From the NCBI GenBank assembly GCA_002373595.1, contig DFKT01000034.1:1-17006 (forward strand): DNA of 17,006 nucleotides. The letters run 5' to 3'. The DNA is from Lachnospiraceae bacterium UBA3638. GTDB lineage: Bacteria > Bacillota > Clostridia > Lachnospirales > Lachnospiraceae. Shown here piece by piece: positions 1 through 7,269 of this stretch. Each line of letters begins with the position of its first letter. Positions within the stretch are counted from its first letter, which is position 1. A model generated the notes under the pieces. It saw only the letters and a program-made list of their open reading frames with translations, made no database searches and was not told where the DNA came from. Both the position numbers and the translations under genes were made by a program.

Positions 1-908
1 AGATATCTCTCACCCTTATCAGGGAATACGATAACGATATTCTTACCCTCATTCTCAGGTCTCTGCGCTACGCGGATAGCTGCCCAGAGGATCATTCCCG
101 CAGAGATACCGATCGACCAGCCCTCTCTGGCTGCGCAAATCCTGGCAGTATTTAAAGCGTCATCATCGGTCACACGGATGACCTCATTGTAGATAGTCTG
201 ATCAAGTACTTCGCATGGTACTACAGGACCCACCCCCTGGATATGATGGACTCCGGGCTTTCCTCCGGAGAGTACGGGCGATGCATCGGGCTCAGCCACT
301 ATGATCTGCACATTCGGATTCACCTTCTTTAAGTATGTGCCGGTACCTGTAATGGTTCCGCCTGTTCCTACTCCCGCCAGGAAGATATCTACCTTTCCTT
401 CGAGAGCTTCCCAGATCTCCGGTCCGGTCGTCTTAATATGCATAGCGGGATTGTTGGGATTTCTCCCCTGTCCAACAAGGAATGAATTCTCGATGGTGGC
501 TGCAAGTTCCTCAGCTTTTCTGTTAGAGCCCTCCATGTAATCGGCCGCCGGTGTGAGTATCACTTCAGCTCCGTAGCCCTTAAGGATAGCGACTCTCTCC
601 TTGGACATGTTCTCAGGCATCGTGATGATGACATGATAATCCTTTGCAGCACCTATAGCTGCGATACCGATCCCTGTGTTTCCGGAAGTGCTCTCGATGA
701 GAGTTCCGCCTGGCTTAAGTATCCCTTCTCTCTCGGCAGCTTCTATCATATTGAGTGCGATACGATCCTTGACGCTTCCGCCGGGATTGAAGCATTCCAG
801 TTTGGCATATATATGTGCTTTAGTCTGATAGTCCGCTTCGAGCTTCCTAAGCTGCAGGAGCGGAGTATCTCCGATCATCTCTTCTATTGAATGAAATACT
901 TTACTCAT
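1..908 (-). CDS. cysK: Cysteine synthase (O-acetylserine sulfhydrylase), 3' end cut by window
   Basis: PLP enzyme that makes L-cysteine from O-acetylserine and sulfide in the cytoplasm. The 302 visible codons run from ATG at 906-908 to the window edge. CysK proteins are about 305-310 residues, so only a few codons are missing. The PLP lysine is Lys47 in NPGGSVKDR. The phosphate-binding loop is TSGNTG (residues 74-79), a glycine-rich GTGGTITGTGTY segment follows, and the visible end reads FPDKGERYL, as in the family. An AAGGA ribosome site lies nine bases before the ATG. The gene starts 22 bases after the MmgE/PrpD gene and is the last visible member of a seven-gene minus-strand operon. Its place behind an amino-acid importer suggests a role in sulfur salvage as well as, or instead of, bulk cysteine synthesis. 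The family is clear. The in vivo sulfur donor, and whether it works in the reverse (lyase) direction, cannot be read from sequence. Confidence 0.95.
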   Translation of the reverse strand, partial: MSKVFHSIEEMIGDTPLLQLRKLEADYQTKAHIYAKLECFNPGGSVKDRIALNMIEAAEREGILKPGGTLIESTSGNTGIGIAAIGAAKDYHVIITMPENMSKERVAILKGYGAEVILTPAADYMEGSNRKAEELAATIENSFLVGQGRNPNNPAMHIKTTGPEIWEALEGKVDIFLAGVGTGGTITGTGTYLKKVNPNVQIIVAEPDASPVLSGGKPGVHHIQGVGPVVPCEVLDQTIYNEVIRVTDDDALNTARICAAREGWSIGISAGMILWAAIRVAQRPENEGKNIVIVFPDKGERY

Positions 909-930
909 ACCGTCTGTTCCTTATCAAGCC

Positions 931-2319
931 TTATACCTGGAGGTCGCCTGCTATATCAGCGAAATCCGCTACTGTCTCAAGGCTGTCTATTGCCTTAATG
1001 AATCTCTCTGCCTTCTCTGCTCCGATGAAAGGAGTCGTGATGCGCTTAAAGAGCTCATATTCCTCATCAAGTGAAGTGTTGTTGTTGGGATGTCCCTTAG
1101 GATATGCGATCGACTTCTCGAGTACGGTGCCACTTTTAAGCTTAACCACTACTGTCATCTTGGGGAAGTCGCCCTGCTCAAATACCGCGAAATGATCACG
1201 TGGTGTGCGGGTCTCTCCGATCTCGTGGATCTTCTTTGCGAGTTCAAGGATCTCAGGCTTGTTAAGCTTGTCATCGGTAAACCAGTCTGCACTCGGCGTA
1301 GGATCGATGATATAAGCTGCAAAGCAGAATGAAAGATTGAACTGTGCATCAAGAGTGGTCCTTGCGGTATCTCCGTAGTAAGGAGCTGTGAGAGTGGTAG
1401 TGGGATCGATAGTGATCTCAGTAACCTCGTCAGCCTTGAAAGGATGCTCCTTGTATATAGCATCGAGTATCTCGAGCGGAGTCTGGATCCACATATTTGC
1501 AGGCCAGTGCTTGAGATAGGTCTCATTAATGAGCCAGTTATTGTCGTTGAGACTTCTGTTGAACCACGCGGGATTGTTGGAATCGGATACGGTGCTCCAG
1601 TATCCCAGAGGTCCGTCGAGATAGTCCTTGCCGTTATCAAATCCGATCTCTGCGATCCTTGCTGCAAAGATTCCGTTGTACGCATCCGTTCCGTGTGCGA
1701 AGTGGTAGATGTCCGACTTCGCAGGGCCTGCTGCGTGAAGTCCCATAGCAACGGGAGTGACATATGTGGTCGCACCGATTGCCTGATTGGTCTTGTCTGC
1801 ATCGAGGCCTATGAGTTTAGCTGCTGCGAAAGTAGATCCGAAGATCTGCCAGCTGCTAAGTCCCCATGAATGAGTCTTGGTATATTCATCGGAGGGCTTA
1901 ACGGATGATGCGACTCTCTGATATCCTTCGTATGCAACTGCTACTGCGGTGATATAATCCTTACCGGTCTTGTGTTCTGCCTCAGCTACAGCAAATGCAG
2001 CAGCGATAGCACCTGCGGAAGGGTGTCCTGTCCAGGAGCAATCCTCCCAGTCGAGTACATCTGCCTGCGTAGCATTTGCAAAAGCAGCTACCTGAGCGGG
2101 AACCTTCTTGCCATGTCCACCCCAGATATGAGCTTCCTCTTTTCCGCCCTGACCTTCCGCAAGTGCGATAGCATTCTTGCTGGTCTTGATGGGTGCGGAT
2201 GCAACAGATACTCCGACTGTATGTATGGTAAGTCTCTTAACCTGCTCTATTACGGAAGCCGGAAGATCTTCGTACTTTATATTTGCAACAAGCTCTGAAA
2301 CTTTCTGTGTATTGCTCAT
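931..2319 (-). CDS. MmgE/PrpD-family protein (YxeQ-like dehydratase/epimerase/decarboxylase fold)
   Basis: A 462-residue protein of the MmgE/PrpD family, whose members include 2-methylcitrate dehydratase, cis-aconitate decarboxylase and iminodisuccinate epimerase. The family acts on small di- and tricarboxylates. The N-terminal helical domain carries LDWEDCSWTGHPSAG (residues 89-103), the equivalent of the family's DxxDxxxxxHP active-site segment, with Asp90, Asp93 and His99. Later family features are THSWGLSSWQIFGS (from about residue 149) and the Lys201/His206/His209 region KSDIYHFAHG. Length is normal. The start has AGGAGG eight bases upstream and lies 15 bases after the ATPase stop. The neighbours (polar amino-acid importer and cysteine synthase) argue against a methylcitrate cycle, since no prpB or prpC is present. 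They resemble the B. subtilis yxe operon, where a family member (YxeQ) of unassigned role sits beside YxeMNO. The family call is firm. The reaction is unknown; epimerisation or elimination on a succinyl-amino-acid conjugate is an inference. Confidence 0.9.
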   Translation of the reverse strand: MSNTQKVSELVANIKYEDLPASVIEQVKRLTIHTVGVSVASAPIKTSKNAIALAEGQGGKEEAHIWGGHGKKVPAQVAAFANATQADVLDWEDCSWTGHPSAGAIAAAFAVAEAEHKTGKDYITAVAVAYEGYQRVASSVKPSDEYTKTHSWGLSSWQIFGSTFAAAKLIGLDADKTNQAIGATTYVTPVAMGLHAAGPAKSDIYHFAHGTDAYNGIFAARIAEIGFDNGKDYLDGPLGYWSTVSDSNNPAWFNRSLNDNNWLINETYLKHWPANMWIQTPLEILDAIYKEHPFKADEVTEITIDPTTTLTAPYYGDTARTTLDAQFNLSFCFAAYIIDPTPSADWFTDDKLNKPEILELAKKIHEIGETRTPRDHFAVFEQGDFPKMTVVVKLKSGTVLEKSIAYPKGHPNNNTSLDEEYELFKRITTPFIGAEKAERFIKAIDSLETVADFADIAGDLQV

Positions 2320-2334
2320 GTTTATTTCCTCCTT

Positions 2335-3087
2335 TTAAATTACGAAACTGTAATCTGAAATTGACTTCATCAGGAACTGTCTGGTCTCTTCTCTCCGGGG
2401 GTGCTCGAAGAATTCCTTGGTAGGTGTCTTCTCGATGATCACGCCCTGATTCATGAAGAGCATATTGGTTGCGATCGACTGTGCGAAAGGTATCTCATGC
2501 GTTACGATCAGCATCGTGGTTCCGCCGGCTGCGAGTTCTCCGATGGTGTGGAGTACCTCTCCTACCAGTCCGGGATCAAGTGATGCGGTAGGCTCATCCA
2601 TGAGGATGATATCCGGATCCGTTACTATCGCTCTCGCGATTCCGATCCTCTGCTGCTGTCCGCCGGAGAGCTGTGATGGATAGTGATCCGCTCTGTCTAA
2701 GAGTCCTACTTTCTTTATCGCTTCCTCGGCTCTCTCCTTCGCCTCTGCCTTGGCAACTCCTCTTACTGCCGTAAGCCCGAGCATGACATTTTCAAGTGCG
2801 GTCTTATTGGCGAAGAGTCCGTAGTTCTGGAAAACAAAGCTCATCTTTCTGCGGATCTCAACCTGCTTTTTCTGGGATGCGGTGTGGAAGTCTGCGGTGA
2901 TACCATCGATACTGATCTTTCCCTCATCCGCTTTCTCAAGGAAGTCGATACATCTAAGGAGTGTTGTCTTACCGGATCCGCTCTCTCCGAGGATGACATC
3001 CACGTCACCTTTCTCGATCGTCAGATCCACTCCTTTTAATATCTCAAGTCCCTGAAACGATTTTTTGAGTCCTTGTATTTCCAGCAT
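2335..3087 (-). CDS. Polar amino-acid ABC transporter ATPase
   Basis: Cytoplasmic ATPase of a polar amino-acid importer (GlnQ/TcyN/YxeO type). From the chosen start it is 250 residues. Walker A is GESGSGKT (34-41), the Q-loop glutamine is Gln87, the signature is SGGQQQR (141-147), Walker B is ILMDEP (161-166) and the switch histidine is His197. The Walker A glutamate replaces the proline more usual in GPSGSGKS. The reading frame stays open 16 codons upstream to an ATG at 3135. The ATG at 3087 is preferred because GGAG lies eight bases before it and the family's N-terminus begins with this MLEIQGLKKSF segment. Even so, the start lies 44 bases inside the upstream permease frame, a longer overlap than usual. 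It works with the two permeases and the lipoprotein encoded just upstream. The substrate is not determined by the ATPase. Confidence 0.93.
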   Translation of the reverse strand: MLEIQGLKKSFQGLEILKGVDLTIEKGDVDVILGESGSGKTTLLRCIDFLEKADEGKISIDGITADFHTASQKKQVEIRRKMSFVFQNYGLFANKTALENVMLGLTAVRGVAKAEAKERAEEAIKKVGLLDRADHYPSQLSGGQQQRIGIARAIVTDPDIILMDEPTASLDPGLVGEVLHTIGELAAGGTTMLIVTHEIPFAQSIATNMLFMNQGVIIEKTPTKEFFEHPRREETRQFLMKSISDYSFVI

Positions 3088-3799
3088 AGTTTTTACTCCA
3101 ATTTCCTTCTTTTTTCTTTTGACTGTTTCTCTCAAACGCTTTGAAGATCTGCTCTACTGCGAGACATATTATCAGGTACATGAAGAAGATCACCAGGTAA
3201 CACTCTACATATCTGATACTGTCGGCCGCTGCCACTCTCGCTTCTCCCGTGATCTCGCGTATCGACATGTAGAACGCAAGCGATGTCATCTTGATCAGGT
3301 TCGTGGTAAATGTGCAGAGCATTGGGAGCTGTTTGTCTATTACCTGTGGAAGAACTATATGTCTTGCGACCTGGAAGTTAGTCATTCCTATACTCTGTCC
3401 GGCTTTGATCTGTATCTCCGGTACTGCCAGAAGTCCCGCTCTGAAAACCTCCGAGAGGATCGGTATCGACACAAATGCGAATACTATGAAGCCGTATACC
3501 ATATCATCGATCTTATATACATCTATCTCTTTGCCGATGAAATTCCCGAATGAAAGGATCCACAACGGTAATGCATGATATATGAGGTAGATGATGAGGA
3601 GCAGCGGAAGTGATCTTACAAATGAGATATATACCTGGAACACTCTGCTAAGTATCCTCTTTGGCTTCAGATTGACCAGTGCCATCAGATAAGCGATCGG
3701 CGTCGATACGATAAGTGTCACTATCACGAGGATCGCCGTCTCCGGAATACCCGAAGCGCATTTCAGTATTGTATTGCCTATGAATTTCCAATCAAGCAT
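3044..3799 (-). CDS. Amino-acid ABC transporter permease (second of pair)
   Basis: Integral membrane permease of the HisM/TcyM type, 251 residues with about five hydrophobic segments. The cytoplasmic EAA loop is visible as AGQSIGMTNFQVARHIVLPQ around residues 143-162. It forms the heteromeric channel with the permease encoded immediately upstream. The start overlaps the previous gene by eight bases: ATGCTTGA carries the start of this gene and the TGA of the other, the usual sign of translational coupling. The C-terminus is odd. After the last membrane helix and a QKKK stretch, the frame runs through an A-rich tract and reads through the ATPase ribosome site, ending 44 bases inside the ATPase gene. 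A one-base shift in the A-rich tract would instead end the protein at the TAA just before the ATPase ATG. So the last 20 or so residues may not be those of the real protein. Confidence 0.92.
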   Translation of the reverse strand: MLDWKFIGNTILKCASGIPETAILVIVTLIVSTPIAYLMALVNLKPKRILSRVFQVYISFVRSLPLLLIIYLIYHALPLWILSFGNFIGKEIDVYKIDDMVYGFIVFAFVSIPILSEVFRAGLLAVPEIQIKAGQSIGMTNFQVARHIVLPQVIDKQLPMLCTFTTNLIKMTSLAFYMSIREITGEARVAAADSIRYVECYLVIFFMYLIICLAVEQIFKAFERNSQKKKEGNWSKNYAGNTRTQKIVSGT

Positions 3800-4493
3800 G
3801 TGCGCTTCTCTTCCTTTCTTTGCGGCTGCTCACATCGAGAAGAGCTTCAAGTCTTTTACTTCCGAATGTGATAAGGAGCGATATCGGCCAGTAGATGATG
3901 ACCAGTGTGACGTATGTTTCTATGACATATGCTCCGAGGTTCTTTCCGATCAGGTAATTTCCTCTTCCGAGGAGGTCATAGAGTCCGATCGTGTATGCCA
4001 GAGCTCCTTCCTTTACAAGTGCCAGCAGGCTGTTGCAGATATTCGGGATCGCTATCCTTATCATCTGAGGAAGAAGGATAAACCAAAGTGCCTGCGGTCC
4101 TGTCATTCCTATACTCTTGGCTGCCTCCGCCTGGCTCTTATCAAGTGACTGATATGCGCTTCTGAATGCCTCCGAGAGTGATCCTGTCGTAAAGAGTGCC
4201 AGTGTGATGGCTACGAACTTTACTTTACCTTTGGTATCGATCGGTATGATCCTCGGAAGTCCGTAGTAAACGACGAACAGGAGAACTATTGCCGGCACGC
4301 ATCGCATGACTGTGGTGTATCCGTATGCGAGTGCCCTGAGTATCTTACTCTTTCCAAGCTTGGCCCATGCCAGCAGTCCTCCGAACAAAAGCCCAAAGAA
4401 GAAGGCAATTACTACATATTCGAGGGTCACCGTAATGGAGGGGATAATCTTGGTATACAGTTCAGGGATCTTGGCCCAATCAAATTTGCTCAT
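3792..4493 (-). CDS. Amino-acid ABC transporter permease (first of pair)
   Basis: Integral membrane permease of the polar amino-acid importer family (HisQ/TcyL/YxeN type), 233 residues. Hydrophobic segments lie near residues 18-43, 60-80 and 90-110 and in the C-terminal third. The EAA loop is AEAAKSIGMTGPQALWFILL at about residues 121-140 and would contact the ATPase. The start lies 18 bases after the lipoprotein stop, with AAGGAAAGG as ribosome site. Two separate permease genes per system, rather than one used as a homodimer, is the arrangement seen in TcyJKLMN-type cystine and S-methylcysteine importers. The protein ends SAHA, with its TGA inside the next permease's first codons. The assignment is firm; the substrate is not shown. 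Confidence 0.93.
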   Translation of the reverse strand: MSKFDWAKIPELYTKIIPSITVTLEYVVIAFFFGLLFGGLLAWAKLGKSKILRALAYGYTTVMRCVPAIVLLFVVYYGLPRIIPIDTKGKVKFVAITLALFTTGSLSEAFRSAYQSLDKSQAEAAKSIGMTGPQALWFILLPQMIRIAIPNICNSLLALVKEGALAYTIGLYDLLGRGNYLIGKNLGAYVIETYVTLVIIYWPISLLITFGSKRLEALLDVSSRKERKRSAHA

Positions 4494-4511
4494 AATTGCC
4501 TTTCCTTCGTA

Positions 4512-5459
4512 TTACTGGAAATCGTAGTTGAAGATATCGTAGTTGAAGAACTTCTGAGAGATCTCGGAAGCCTTTCCGCTATTTACAACCTGTACAAGTG
4601 CACCGTTGTACTCCTTGAGGAAGTCCTCGCCGAGTCTCTTGGAGAACATAGGATAGGTCTTTGCAAGAGTGAACTCGGAGTATGAGATCTGATCAAGGAA
4701 CTGATGAAGGTCTCCGTCCTCGGATACTACAGATGCGTCGAAGGAAGGCTTAACCTGGATCGATGCGTCATACTTGCCTGCTACGGTCTCCTCAACAGAT
4801 CCTGCTACATAAGTGGAATCATCGGTGGTCTTGATCTCAACCTGTGCGTCGGGGTTCTGGTCGTTGTAGGTCTTAACTACATAGTACATTCCGTTTCCTG
4901 CAAGGAGGGGAGCAAGCTCAAGTCCTGACTTGGAAAGATCGGTGAGGTTCTTGATGTCCGCATTTTCCTTTCTTACTACGAGGGTAAGAACCGATGCTCC
5001 AAGGTTCTGCTCTGAGATGAGGTACTTTTCTGCACGAGCTTCGGTCCAGAAAGCGTTGGTGAGCGCTGCGTCATAGTTACCTGCCTCAAGTCCTACATAT
5101 GCATCATCGTAGCTGGTTCCTACATATTCGAACTCATATCCGGGAAGAAGTGCATCTACCTCACGGAGTACTTCGATGTCATATCCGCTGGGATTTCCGT
5201 TTTCATCCTCTCCGGTAACAGGCCAGTTGCCGGTGTTACGATAAGCGAATACGATCTTCTTTACATCTGCGGGTGCAGCGGTCTGATCATCCGATGAAGT
5301 AGATGCCTGAGAAGAAGCTGCGGGCTGAGCAGCTGCGGGCTGAGCAGCTGCAGGTGCGGCGCCGCTGCCCTTATCGGTGCTGCCGCAAGCGGTAAGAGAT
5401 ACTGCTGCAGCGATTGCAAGTGCAAGTGATATGGTCTTCTTAATAGTATTGTTTTTCAT
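4512..5459 (-). CDS. Amino-acid-binding lipoprotein of ABC importer (family 3 solute-binding protein)
   Basis: Extracellular substrate-binding lipoprotein that delivers ligand to the two permeases. Residues 1-24 form a lipoprotein signal peptide with lipobox LTAC and Cys25 as the lipidated residue. Residues 26-65 are a flexible Ala/Pro/Gln/Ser linker made partly of a 15-bp tandem DNA repeat. The rest is a family 3 periplasmic-binding-protein fold: NPSGYDIEVLREV near residue 89 and GLEAGNYDAALTNAFWTEAR near residue 121, where polar amino-acid binders carry ligand contacts. Ribosome site GAGGAG lies eight bases before the ATG, 38 bases after the oxidoreductase gene. The operon context, with cysteine synthase and an MmgE/PrpD protein, suggests a sulfur-containing or dicarboxylic amino-acid ligand such as cystine or a cysteine conjugate. 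That is an inference only. Confidence 0.93.
   Translation of the reverse strand: MKNNTIKKTISLALAIAAAVSLTACGSTDKGSGAAPAAAQPAAAQPAASSQASTSSDDQTAAPADVKKIVFAYRNTGNWPVTGEDENGNPSGYDIEVLREVDALLPGYEFEYVGTSYDDAYVGLEAGNYDAALTNAFWTEARAEKYLISEQNLGASVLTLVVRKENADIKNLTDLSKSGLELAPLLAGNGMYYVVKTYNDQNPDAQVEIKTTDDSTYVAGSVEETVAGKYDASIQVKPSFDASVVSEDGDLHQFLDQISYSEFTLAKTYPMFSKRLGEDFLKEYNGALVQVVNSGKASEISQKFFNYDIFNYDFQ
5316..5356. repeat. 15-bp tandem repeat, about 2.7 copies, in lipoprotein linker
   Basis: AGCTGCGGGCTGAGC occurs at 5316-5330 and exactly again at 5331-5345, then a partial, slightly diverged copy follows to 5356. Because the unit is a multiple of three it encodes repeated Ala-Ala-Gln-Pro-Ala in the linker between the lipid anchor and the binding domain. 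Copy number changes would lengthen or shorten the linker without breaking the frame. Confidence 0.85.
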
Positions 5460-5497
5460 AATGTAATCTCCTCTTTATCTTAAGTATTGTTGTTTGT

Positions 5498-6565
5498 TTA
5501 GATGTATCCTCTTTCTTTAACTCTCGGACACTGTTTGCAATCATAGAACCATGCGCACTCCTTACATCGAAAACATCCTCCGTAATATGGATCTTCTTGT
5601 GAGCGCTCCAGGAATCTGTCATCTCCGAGGAACGGTCTTCCGTATGCTATCAGGTCTCCTGCATCCTGTTTCAGGAGTTCCTCTCCTCTTGCGATCGTCC
5701 ATATCTCATCTACGAGGATCACCGGAAGTTTAACGTGCTTGTGGATCTCTTTGCCTGTGTATACGACGTCGTTGTAATCGAAGTCTTCCGGTCCTATCTG
5801 TTTCTCTCTCGTCGTACCGGGGAAAGCTACGAACGATGGATACTCTTTCGGCATGTATCTGTCTGACTCTCTGATGCCGTATGATACGTGTATGTAGTCA
5901 GCTCCGATCTTTTCGAGTTCCTTTGCCGTCTCTATATCGGTCTCAAGATCTTTGTTCCATCCCATCCTGTATCCTACGATAAAGTCTTTATCTGCTTTTT
6001 CCTTTATCCTCGATATGATGTTGGATGCAAGTCTTAACCTTCCCGATATATCTCCTCCGAATTCATCTATGCGATGGTTGGTTATCGGAGATGAGAAGAG
6101 GTTCAGGAAAAACATGTTCGCCCCGTGAAGCTCTACTCCGTCGACGCCTGCATCTCTGACATTCAATGCACTCTGTACAAATCCGTCTTCGGTGTCCTTT
6201 AGCTCATCCTGTCTCCAGAAGTCTATCGTGTCGTGTCTGTGATGTCCTCCGGAAGGATATGCCAGCTGGATGACCAGCTTTACTCCGTTCTCATGTGCGA
6301 GGTCTGCAAGCTTCTTAACATCTCTCAGCTGCTTTTCGTTCGTCAGTCCGAACCCCCTCAGCACTTCCACCTTGCCGCCGACCGTGAATGCGTGTGATAC
6401 AACCAGCCCCGGCTTAGTGATAAATCTTTTTCTGTAATATTCGATTATCTCTTCGCCTATCGAATTGTCTTCGCCCTCTTCAACCCCGAAGGGGCACATT
6501 GGAGCGATAACTATACGATTCGCAAGCTCTGTATTCTTTAATCTGTAAGGCTCGTATATCTGCAT
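5498..6565 (-). CDS. Old-yellow-enzyme-family FMN oxidoreductase with Cys-rich C-terminus
   Basis: TIM-barrel FMN oxidoreductase of the NADH:flavin oxidoreductase/OYE family, about 355 residues from this start. RIVIAPM near the N-terminus is the FMN-binding opening. HGANMFFLN (from residue 147) matches the OYE substrate-binding His/Asn pair (His147, Asn150), and DEFGG (167-171) follows as expected. The tyrosine proton donor of OYE1 (HSANGY) is phenylalanine here (Phe152). The C-terminus ends with Cys331, 334, 337, 343 and 346 in CFRCKECAWFYDCKQC, possibly an iron-sulfur or metal site. An upstream in-frame ATG at 6622 overlaps the -10 box and cannot be used. ATG at 6565 lies nine bases after AAGGAG; ATG at 6571 is the alternative but very close to it. 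It is the first gene of the importer/MmgE-PrpD/cysK operon and may reduce or oxidise the imported compound. The substrate is unknown. Confidence 0.88.
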   Translation of the reverse strand: MQIYEPYRLKNTELANRIVIAPMCPFGVEEGEDNSIGEEIIEYYRKRFITKPGLVVSHAFTVGGKVEVLRGFGLTNEKQLRDVKKLADLAHENGVKLVIQLAYPSGGHHRHDTIDFWRQDELKDTEDGFVQSALNVRDAGVDGVELHGANMFFLNLFSSPITNHRIDEFGGDISGRLRLASNIISRIKEKADKDFIVGYRMGWNKDLETDIETAKELEKIGADYIHVSYGIRESDRYMPKEYPSFVAFPGTTREKQIGPEDFDYNDVVYTGKEIHKHVKLPVILVDEIWTIARGEELLKQDAGDLIAYGRPFLGDDRFLERSQEDPYYGGCFRCKECAWFYDCKQCPRVKERGYI

Positions 6566-6620
6566 ACTCATCTTCTCCTTTCGTTTGTTTTCGATCCGTC
6601 TCTTTCGTTTCGATGGTGTC

Positions 6621-6649
6621 ATTATAACGGCACTACCCTACCTGGTCAA
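6621..6649 (-). promoter_or_regulatory. Consensus sigma-A promoter of the seven-gene operon
   Basis: On the minus strand, TTGACC (plus 6644-6649) and a perfect TATAAT (plus 6621-6626) are separated by exactly 17 bp. Transcription should start near 6614, leaving a leader of about 45 bases before the oxidoreductase gene. No other good promoter was seen inside the tightly packed genes down to cysK, so this one probably serves all seven. Confidence 0.85.
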
Positions 6650-6660
6650 TAGGTTGGTAG
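6632..6660. promoter_or_regulatory. Inverted-repeat operator overlapping the -35 box
   Basis: CTACCCTACCT (6632-6642) and AGGTTGGTAG (6651-6660) form an imperfect dyad: ACCT and AGGT inner arms around an eight-base centre, with outer CTACC/GGTAG arms offset by one base. It covers the -35 element and the upstream spacer. The location suits a repressor of the TetR or MarR type that blocks RNA polymerase. No regulator gene lies in the window, so the protein is unknown. Confidence 0.6.
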
Positions 6661-6753
6661 GTTTTTTGTGATAGGGATTGGTTATCGCCGGTGATATGGC
6701 TGTAAAAATGTGGGTTTGAGGGGTTTATCACGAAAGTGTTAAATGTAAAGAAA

Positions 6754-6785
6754 TGAGCACATATCCTTTACGGATCATGTGCTCA
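6754..6785 (-). terminator. Rho-independent-type hairpin after the ABC remnant
   Basis: TGAGCACAT (6754-6762) pairs perfectly with ATGTGCTCA (6777-6785), and the inner bases ATCC/GGAT can extend the stem around a TTTAC loop. On the minus strand a moderately T-rich run (TTTCTTTAC) follows. It sits between the end of the ABC exporter remnant and the promoter of the next operon, so it would insulate the two. On the plus strand the following ACTTTAATTTTC is also T-rich, so it may act both ways. Confidence 0.65.
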
Positions 6786-6834
6786 CTTTAATTTTCGTTA
6801 CCTTATTTTAAATCAACTTAGACGCGATACATTC

Positions 6835-7269
6835 TCACGCCCCTTCATACCTTCCCGCCTGGGCTTTCCACATCTGTGCGTATTTGCCGCCGAGGGCGAG
6901 GAGTGAATCGTGATCACCTTCCTCAACGATACGTCCTTTCTCGAGCATCAGGATCCTGTCCGCATCTCTCGTGGTAGAGAGTCTGTGCGAGATGTAGAAT
7001 ACTGTCTTTCCTTCCGCTGCAGACTCCATAGCTTTATTGAGTTCATACTCTGCAATGGGATCGAGTGCACTGCTGGGCTCATCCATTATCAGCATATCCG
7101 CATCCTTATAGAATGCTCTCGATATTGCGATCTTCTGACTTTCTCCTCCGGAGAGTACGGCGCCTTCATCGTCAAACTCATGCGTGAGCGTCGTATTGAT
7201 TCCCTTGGGCAGAGACATTACCTTATCGTATGCTCCGGCTTTCTTAAGCGCATATGCCGTATATGAGTT
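6835..7269 (-). pseudogene. 3' remnant of an ABC exporter ATPase (MdlB/MsbA-like)
   Basis: About 144 codons of the C-terminal half of an exporter-type ABC ATPase. In frame from 7269 it reads ALKKAGAYDKV, then MSLPKGINTTL, then the signature LSGGESQKIAISRAF, Walker B MLIMDEPSSALD, the D-loop and the switch histidine in YISHRLST, and ends RYEGA at a TGA. The membrane domain and Walker A are missing: a TAA stands directly upstream at 7270-7272 and no matching sequence follows in the 97 bases to the next gene. An ATG exists at 7218, but a product starting there could not bind ATP normally and has no clear ribosome site. The best reading is a truncated, decaying gene whose 5' part was deleted or replaced. 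The downstream hairpin is probably its old terminator. Confidence 0.85.

Noticed and set aside
1155..1802. 215-codon frame on the same strand as the MmgE/PrpD gene
   Set aside because: It is an alternative frame within a clear family member, rich in Ser/Arg/Thr as expected from frame shadowing.
931..2319. Methylcitrate cycle (prpD) assignment
   Set aside because: No methylcitrate synthase or lyase gene is near, and the operon is built around amino-acid import and cysteine synthase, so only the family name is given.
5440..5622. Small frame bridging the oxidoreductase end and the lipoprotein start
   Set aside because: It overlaps both genes out of frame and the good ribosome site there (GAGGAG) is positioned for the lipoprotein ATG.
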